A stretch of 64,000 nt of DNA, taken from Bufo bufo. Its lineage: Eukaryota > Chordata > Amphibia > Anura > Bufonidae. The DNA is taken from contig NC_053398.1 in assembly GCF_905171765.1 (NCBI RefSeq), forward strand, positions 48,266,323 through 48,330,322, given 5' to 3'. Shown here piece by piece: positions 56,708 to 64,000 of the stretch (position 1 is its first letter; each line of letters starts with the position of its first letter). The notes beneath the pieces are model-generated. The model did no database searches, was not told the origin of the DNA, and worked only from the letters and a program-made list of their open reading frames with translations. The position numbers were made by a program, and so were the translations under genes.

Positions 56708-56887
56708 CTCGTAGGGCCCCTGCCACCTAGCCAAGAAGTTACTGTCCACGGTCGGCACCAGAACCAAAACCCGATCACCCGAGTTAAAGATCCGGACCCT
56801 AGCCTGTCGATTATAGACCTGACTCTGGGCTTGCTGAGCTTCCTCCATTAGAGATCGCCTTGCAGTTCGCCCGGCGGTCGTTTCACG
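56708..56887 (-). pseudogene. pol: Gmr1-like gypsy: integrase C-terminal (GPY/F) part
   Basis: Minus-strand frame with QVYNRQARVR, GDRVLVL and WQGPYE, the GPY/F module of Ty3/gypsy integrases, cut exactly at the inserted element; the next residues of the module are encoded at 54898 and below. The right side (above about 56887) changes to hAT copy 3 sequence, so the integrase core, protease and gag are lost. Confidence 0.85.
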
Positions 56888-57260
56888 GCAAACTTTGCTC
56901 ATTCGTGGTTCGCCGAACAGGCGAACATATGGCAATGTCCACCGGTGCCATATTCTTTTACATTGTGAAGAACTTTGACCCATGACACATCCATCAGGTG
57001 GTACAGGACAGCCAATTGAGACATTTCAGCACATGGACATACCCCCTATGTTATAAATAAACCCGATCTGACCGCCATTTTATATTCAGTCTTTTGCCAG
57101 TGTAGGGAGAGGTTGCTGTGTGGAGAAGGGACAAACTGTTAGGGACACCAAACGCTAGCTAATAGGGCCACAAAAGTCCTTTTGAGGGCTGGTATAGGTG
57201 TGCTATCGATAGGTGTGACTTACTGAGGGGTGTGATATACTTATAATTTACTGGTATACT
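56888..57260 (+). other. 5' region of hAT copy 3
   Basis: GTTCGCCGAACAGGCGAACA words near 56910 resemble hAT subterminal repeats. CCAAT at 57012 and TATAAATAAA near 57051-57060 suggest a promoter pointing toward the transposase. No intact terminal repeat or target duplication is visible, so the left end is probably truncated. Confidence 0.5.
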
Positions 57261-57264
57261 CAAT

Positions 57265-58910
57265 AACTATTTTGGGAGAGCAACTGGTATATCACACCAG
57301 TAGAAATTATTTGTTCCAAGAGCGTTTGCCCCCCCAAAAAAGTGATTGAGTCGGGGGTGTTATTTATACCAATAATATACTTTCTATATAGTTCATTTGA
57401 AAAGTGCAGCATTTGTTTGTGGTTTTGCTGCGTTACTGCAGCTACACAGAGTGACAAACTCTATTGGAACAAATAATTTCTACTGGTGTGATATACCAGT
57501 TGCCCCGCCAAAAAAGTAATTGCAGCAGGGGTGTAATATACCAATAATATACTTTTTATATAGTGCATTTGGGTAGTGCAGCATTTGTTTACGGTTTTGC
57601 TGTGTTACTGCAGCGACACAGTGACAAACGCTATTGGAACAAATTATTTCTACTAGTGTGCTATACCATTTGCCCCCCCAAAAAAGTGATTGAGACAGGG
57701 GTGTGATATACCAATAATATACTTTTTATATTGTGTATTTGGGTAGTGCAGCATTTGTTTGCGGTTTTGCTGTGTTACCACAGCTACACAGAGTGACAAA
57801 TGCTATTGGAACAAATAAGTTCTACTGGTGTGATATACCAGTTGCCCCCCAAAAAAACTGATTGAAGCAGGGGTGTTATATACCAATAATATACTTTATA
57901 TATAGTGCATTTGGGTAGTTCAGCATTTGTTTGAGGTTTTGCTGTGTTACCGCAGCTACACAGAGTGACAAATGCTATTGGAACAAATCATTTCTACTGG
58001 TGTGATATACCAGTTTCCCCCCCCCCCCCCCCAAAAAAAAAGTGATTGAGGCAAGGGTGTTTTATACCAATAATATACTTTCTATATAGTGCATTTGAAA
58101 AGTGCAGCATTTGTTTGCGGTTTTGATGCGTTACTGCAGCTACACAGAGTGACAAATGCTATTGGAACAAATAATTTCTACTGGTGTGATATACCAGTTG
58201 CACCCCAAAAAAAGTGATTGAGGCAAAGGTGTTATATACCAATCATATACTTTCTATATAGTGCATTTGGGTAGTGCAGCATTTGTTTACGGTTTTGCTG
58301 TGTTAATGCAGCGACACAGAGTGACAAACGCTATTGGAACAAATAATTTCTACTGGTGTGATATACCAGTTGCCCCCCCCCCCCCCCAAAAAAAAAGTGA
58401 TTGAGGCAGGGGTTATATATAACAATAATATTCTTTCTATATAGTGCATTTGGTTAGTGCAGCATTTGTTTGCGGTTTTGCTGCGTTAACGCAGCTACAC
58501 AGAGTGACAAACGCTATTGGAACAAATAATTTCAACTGGTGTGATATACCAGTTGCCCCCAAAAAAACTGATAGAAGCAGGGGTGTAATATACAAATAAT
58601 ATACTTTCTATATAGTGCATTATGGTAGTGCAGCATTTGTTTGCGATTTTGCTGCGTTACCACAGCTACACAGAGTGACAAACGCTATTGGAACAAATAA
58701 TTTCAACTGGTGTGATATACCAGTTGACCCTCAAAAAACTGATTAAAGCAGCGGTTTGATATACCAATAATATACTTTCTATGTAGTGCATTTGGGTAGT
58801 GCAGCATTTGTTTATGGTTTTGCTAGGTTACCGCAGCTACACAGAGTAACCAACGCTATTGGAACAAATCATTTCTACTGGTGTGATATACCAGTTTCCC
58901 CCCCAAAAAA
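57265..58910. repeat. 170-bp tandem array, about 9-10 units
   Basis: Units of 168-172 bp contain CCAATAATATACTTTCTATA, GTGCAGCATTTGTTTGCGG, CTACACAGAGTGACAAACGC and ACTGGTGTGATATACCAG, with a poly-C/poly-A stretch (CCCCCCAAAAAA) of varying length in each. The first unit's edge is inverted (57270-57310). The array lies between the promoter-like region and the transposase of hAT copy 3. Confidence 0.95.
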
Positions 58911-61637
58911 GTGACGCACCAGAGTTGGTTGAGTGGCTCACTCAGCCTTTCGCTTATGCACCCTCCTCATCCTCTCTATCTGCACCCTCTTCACTCTCTG
59001 CTGTGTGCACCCCCAAAGACACCACCACCACCATATCCCCTCTGCTCAAGTCAGAGGAATTATTTTCCCATCCATTCCAAGACCTTACCAATGCACAGCC
59101 ATTCTTAGCATCGGATCAGGAAGAGGAAGTATCAACTGTCACCACCCAGCAGTCTGACAACAGTACCCAGATCAGCCCAAGGAGGGTGGTCCCTGCTGTT
59201 GCTGCCTACTCTGAGATCTCTATTGTCAGTGGTAGTTAAGGTGACGATGATGACGTGTCGATGGATGTCACGTGGGTGCCCACAGGAGAGGAAAAGGAGG
59301 GGAGTTCAGAGGGAGAGACGGAGCAGCAGATAGGGAGGAGAAGGAGGAGAAGCAGGCAGAACTTACAGGAGGCAAAGGAGGCAAAAAGCAGACTGCTAAT
59401 GTATCTGGAACTAGCCATCCACCATGCACGGTCACATCTGGCGCTCCCAGGATGCCGGCACATGGCTCCGCAGTGTGGACTTTTTTTTTTAACGTGTCTG
59501 CTGCTGAGAATAGTGTTGCGATCTACAGCCTGTGCTGTCAACGCATAAGTCGCGGTAAGCCCAACACTCACCTAGGGACGACCGTCTTAAGAAGGCACCT
59601 GGCGCACCACGTCCTGCCTCCTTCCCTTCTCCTCTCTCTTCCCAATTGTCCTACACTCCACCTTCCACCATGCTGTCGTCGCGTTCATCTGGCAAAAGTC
59701 AGGCTTCCGTGGCCCAAATGTTCGAGTGTAAAAAGATTATGACGCCGTATAACCCTCTTGCCCAACGGCTGACCGCCAGTTTGTCGGAACTGTTAGCCCG
59801 CCAACTACTGCCATATAAACTGGTGGACTTGGAGGCCTTTAGAAAATTTGTGGCCATTGGCACACCGCAATGGAAGGTCCCCGGAAGGAATTATTTCTCC
59901 CAGAAGGGCATCCCAGGGCTATATGGCCACGTTCAACAGCAAGTGAATGTATCACTGGCACACAGTGTCGGTGCCAAGATACATCTGACCACGGACACGT
60001 GGTCTAGCAAAGACTGGCAGAGAAGGTACATAACTTTTACTGCCTACTGGGTGAACCTTCTGACAGCCATCAAGCATGCAACCCGTGGCACCCGTGTGGA
60101 TTTGGTGTTACCACCACGGATTGCATGCAGGCCTGCCTCTTCTTCTCCTCCTCCTACTCCATTCTCTGTCTACTCCTCGGCTGACTCCTCCTAATCCACC
60201 CTCCACTGCTACCGCCTCTTCCGCTGCGCCCCCCAAACTGCCCAGAACCTATTCGACGTGCCAGGTGAGACGTTGCCATGCTGTTCTGTGGCTGTTGTAC
60301 CTGGAAGCCAAGAGCCACACCATTTCTGCACTCCTTTCAGCTTTGAGGTCACAGGCCGATCAGTGGCTAACCCCGCTCAATTTGACAGATGGTAAAGTGG
60401 TGTGCAACAACGGTGCCAATCTGCTGAGCGTGCTGAAACAAGGCAAAATGACACATGTGCCGTGCATGGCACACGTCCTGAACTTAGTCGTGCAGCGATT
60501 CGTTGCCAAATACCACAGGGTCCAGGACGTCTTGCGGCAGTCCAGGAAAATCTCTGGCCATTTTAGAAGATCTAACTCGGACATGGCTCGCCTTGCTGAC
60601 GTTCAGACGTCTTATTTGTGACTGCCCGACGCGCTGGAACTCCACCTTGTATATGCTTGATAGGCTGCTCCAGCAGAAACATGCAGTTAACGACTACCTG
60701 TACGAACTCTGCGGCAGGACAGTTTCTGGGGAGCTTGTTTTTTTTTCACTGCACCAGTGGTTGCTCATGCTCGACACATGCAGACCTCTGCGGCCATTTG
60801 ATGAGATCACCAAACTGGTTAGTCGCAGCCAGGGCGCCATCAGTGACATCGTACCTTACGCCTTCTTTCTGGAGCGTGCATTGCGTCGTGTCATTGATCA
60901 AGCCGTCGAGGAGAAGGAAGATGAGTAAGTCGCAATGCTGGATAAATTCCCAGGGGAGGATGGTGCCGGGATGGAGGAGGAGATGGAGCAAGAAGAGCAT
61001 GCTCTAAACTTTTCTGGGATCCCTGGTGTTGTCCGTGGGTGGGAAGAGGAGACTGAGGACGACATTATCCTGGTCAATGAGCAGGAGCCAGGCCACTCCA
61101 CCGCTTCAAGTTTAGTGCAAATAGGGGCCTTCATGCTCCAGTGTTTGAAGAGGGACTCCCGTATAGAAAGCATAAAGGGCAAAGACCAGTACTTGTTGGA
61201 AACGTACTTAGACCCCCGGTACAAACACAAAATGGCTGACATGTTACCAGCATCACAGAGGGCTGTCAGAATGCAGCAGTTCCAGGCCTTGCTTCGAGAA
61301 ATTCTGCATCCCGCTTTTGCGGGCGCTGGCAGAGGAATTTCCACTCACAGAGAAACAGTTGCGGGTACCAATTCAACAGCGCATGCAAGAAGAGGGCGGT
61401 TTGAAGATGTGTTTGTCACTTCGGATATGAGATCATTCTTGTAGCCAACCCATCACAGGAGCCCTCCAGATTAAGCCTCAGGGAACGCCTAGACCCACAG
61501 GTGTCTGACTACATTGGGTTAACGGCCAATGTGGACGCTCTGAGAAGCGAGGAACCCCTGGACTACTGGGTGTGCAGGCTTGACCTGTGGCCATAGCTGG
61601 CACAATTTGCCATGGAACTGTTGGCTTGCCCCTAATG
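58911..61637 (+). pseudogene. hAT transposase (copy 3), inactive and 3'-truncated
   Basis: Fragments in several frames follow an hAT transposase. An N-terminal acidic, Ser-rich part (58919-59240) is followed by a BED-type zinc finger near 59460-59620 in which the first Cys of the CxxC pair is Tyr (59524-59526), then MFECKK and the KVPGR segment, with the first catalytic Asp in TTDTW (59990-60005). A stop at 60192 follows. In the next frame the second catalytic Asp is replaced by Asn (VVCNNG, codon 60406-60408). The RWNSTL segment comes after another frameshift, and the acidic insert after a TAA at 60926-60928. The reading ends at 61637 just after LACP, so the final catalytic Glu and most of the hATC region are gone. 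Confidence 0.92.
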
Positions 61638-61639
61638 TT

Positions 61640-61740
61640 TGAACTATTATCATTAGGGTTTTTTTCAAGAGGGGGGATTTTGTTAGCCATGTTTTTAATC
61701 CAATTTTATATTTTTAGTTCTTTTAAACATATATATTTGA
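61640..61740. other. Junction between hAT copy 3 and the 114-bp satellite
   Basis: Short AT-rich segment without recognisable features, containing AGAGGGGGGA and a TA-rich stretch. It may be the 5' part of another element to which the satellite belongs. Confidence 0.4.
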
Positions 61741-64000
61741 CCTGTATTTGTACTGGCCTGCTGTAAAATTGATATCCATTGACTGTCTAATAGACCTCCA
61801 GCCAAATACTTACTTGTTATTTTCTCTACGCTGAGTGCATAATTTCTGGGGCCTGCAGTCCACTGGCCTGCTGTAAAATTGATATCCAATGACCGTGTAA
61901 TCTACTTCCAGCCAGCCACATACTTACTTGTTCTTTTCTATCTGCTGAATGCATACTTTTTGGAGCCTGTAGTCCACTGGCCTACTGTAAAATTGATATC
62001 CAATGACTGTGCAAGCTACCTCCAGCCAGCCACATACTTACTTGTTCTTTTCTGTACATTGATTGCATACATTTTGGGGCCTGCAGTCCACTGGCCTGCT
62101 GTAAAATTGATATCCAATGACCATGTAATCTACTTCCAGCCAGCCACATACTTACTTGTTCTTTTCTGTCCGCTGAATGCATAATTTTTGGGGCCTGCAG
62201 TCCACTGGCCTACTGTAAAATTGATATCCAATGACCGTGTAATCTACCTCCAGCCAGCCACATACTTACTTGTTCTTTTCTGTACGCTGAATGCATACTT
62301 TTTGGAGCCTGTAGTCCACTGGCCTACTGTAAAATTGATATCCAATGACCGTGTAATCTACCTCCAGCCAGTCACATACTTACTTTTTCTTTCCTGTACG
62401 CTGAATGCATAATTTTTTGGGGCCTGTAGTCCACTGGCCTGCTATCAAATTGATATACAATGACCATGTAATCTACTTCCAGCCAGCCACATACTTACTT
62501 GCTCTTTTCTGTATGCTGAATGCATAATTTTTGGGGCCTGCAGTCCACTGGCCTGCTGTAAAATTGATATCCAAAGACCATGTAATCTATCTCCAGCACG
62601 TCACATACTTGTTCTTTTCTGGACACTGAATGCATAATTTTTTGGGGCCTGTAGTCCACTGGCCTGCTGTAAAATTAATATCCAATGACCATGTAATCTA
62701 CCTCCAGCCAGCCACATACTTAATTGCTCTTTTCTGTACACTGAATGCATAATTTTTTGGGGCCTGCAGTCCACTGGCCTGCTGTAAAATTGATATCCAA
62801 AGACTGTGCAATCTACCTCCAGACAGCCACATACTTACTTGTTCTTTTCTGTACGCAGAATGCATAATTTTTGGGGCCTGTAGTCCACTGGTCTGCTGTA
62901 AAATTGATATCCAATGACCGTGTAATCTACCTCCAGCCACATACTTACTTGTTCTTTTCTGTCCACTGAATGCATAATTTTTGGGGACTGTAGTCCACTG
63001 GCCTGCTGTAAAATTGATATCCATTGACCGTGTAATCTACCTCTAGCCACACACTTACTTGTTCTTTTCTGTCCGCTGAATGCATAATTTTTGGTGCCTG
63101 TAGTTCCCTGGCCTGCTGTAAAATTGATATCCAATGACCGTGTAATCTACCTCCAGCACGCCACATACTTACTTGTTCTTTTCTGTACACTGAATGCATA
63201 ATTTTTTGGTCCTGTAGTCCACTGGCCTGCTGTAAAATTGATATCCAATGACCATGTAATCTACATCCAGCCAGCCACATACTTACTTGCTCTTTTCTGT
63301 ACGCTGAATGCATAATTTTTAGGGCCTGCAGTCCACTGGCCTGCTGTAAAATTGATATCCAAAGACTGTGTAATCTACCTCCAGCCAGCCACATACTTAC
63401 TTGTTTTTTTCTGTACGCTGAATGCATAATTTTTGGAGCCTGTAGTCCATTGGTCTGCTGTAAAATTGATATCCAATGAGCGTATAATCTACCTCCAGCC
63501 ATATACTTACTTTTTCTTTTCTGTCCGCTGAATGCATAATTTTTGGGGCCTGTAGTCCACTGGCCTTCTGTAAAATTGATATCCAATGACCGTGTAACTT
63601 ACCTCCAGCCACATACTTACTTGTTCTTTTCAGGGCCTTTAGTCCACTGGCCTGCTGTAAAATTGATATCCAATGACCGTGTAATCTACCTCCAGCCAGA
63701 TACTTACTTTTTCTTTTCTGTCCGCTGAATGCATAATTTGTGGGGCCTGTAGTCCACTGGCCTGCTGTAAAATTGATATCCAATGACCGTGTAACCTACC
63801 TCCAGCCACATACTTACTTGTTCTTTTCTGTCTGCTGAATGCATAATTTTTGGGGCCTGTAGTCCACTGGCCTGCTGTAAAATTGATATTCAATGACCGT
63901 GTAATCTACCTCCAGCACACCACATACTTACTTGTTCTTTTCTGTACGCTGAATGCATAATTTTTGGGGCCTGTAGTCCACTAGCCTGCTGTAAAATTGA
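61741..64000. repeat. 114-bp satellite, about 20 units, continuing past the window
   Basis: The phrase CACTGGCCTGCTGTAAAATT recurs at 61861, 61975 and 62089 and onward every 114 bases, with occasional shortened units (near 62950, 63050, 63490 and 63640). Common words are GATATCCAATGACC, CTACCTCCAGCC and GAATGCATAATTTTTGGGG. Because 114 is 38 codons, frames stay open over several units (up to 213 codons) without being genes. The array is cut by the window's end. Confidence 0.97.

Noticed and set aside
62945..63893. Frames of 84-213 codons on the minus strand
   Set aside because: The 114-bp satellite is 38 codons long, so frames persist across units; the repeated peptide is a translation of the satellite.

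Overview
This is nuclear DNA from an animal genome, most likely an amphibian and probably a frog. The organism call rests on the mix of repeats: Tc1/mariner, piggyBac and hAT elements with their TTAA and TA miniature derivatives, a Ty3/gypsy element of Gmr1-like domain order, and a retrovirus-derived locus. I see no host protein-coding gene, no rRNA or tRNA gene, and nothing bacterial. Nearly every base that I can classify is a transposable element, a relic of one, or a tandem repeat.

Layout. 1-5.07 kb: 3' half of a decayed endogenous retrovirus (protease end, reverse transcriptase, RNase H, remnants of integrase, env, polypurine tract, 3' LTR), with an unrelated solo LTR inserted in pol. 5.1-7.3 kb: a hairpin repeat, a TTAA-flanked miniature element and an hAT-type miniature element. 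7.37-11.43 kb: a foldback mariner split by a Tc1-like element with an intact DD37E transposase, followed by a second Tc1-like element with an intact DD34E transposase. 11.46-22.55 kb: a broken MULE/NOF-like transposase gene carrying a ubiquitin-protease-like C-terminal region, split by a 6.7-kb hAT element (8-bp target duplication) and by a TA-flanked miniature element. 22.9-28.6 kb: foldback DNA, satellites and a 3-kb element built from palindromes. 28.8-30.5 kb: a 34-bp minisatellite. 30.7-43.8 kb: a second hAT system interrupted by an inverted partial copy of the palindromic element, by an unclassified insertion that holds a second DD37E copy, and by a 2.46-kb hAT-type element that itself holds a second solo LTR. 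44.2-45.6 kb: a TTAA miniature element. 46.6-49.0 kb: a complete piggyBac element with a dead transposase. 50.7-51.9 kb: a gypsy relic. 52.9-56.9 kb: a Gmr1-like gypsy retrotransposon on the minus strand (integrase before reverse transcriptase) split by an hAT-type miniature element full of a 25-bp minisatellite. 56.9-61.6 kb: a third, inactive hAT transposase preceded by a 170-bp tandem array. 61.7-64 kb: a 114-bp satellite.

The window records nested transposition. Exact target duplications (TA, TTAA, 5 bp, 8 bp) give insertion boundaries to the base in many cases and allow relative dating. Only two proteins look undamaged: the DD37E transposase (7712-8728, minus) and the DD34E transposase (10151-11176, plus). 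The two DD37E copies differ at about a dozen places that I noticed by eye, so that family moved recently. The most unusual items are the MULE/NOF-like gene with a peptidase-like tail, the Gmr1-like gypsy, the two opposed palindrome-array elements, and the recurring hAT layout with tandem arrays 5' of the transposase.
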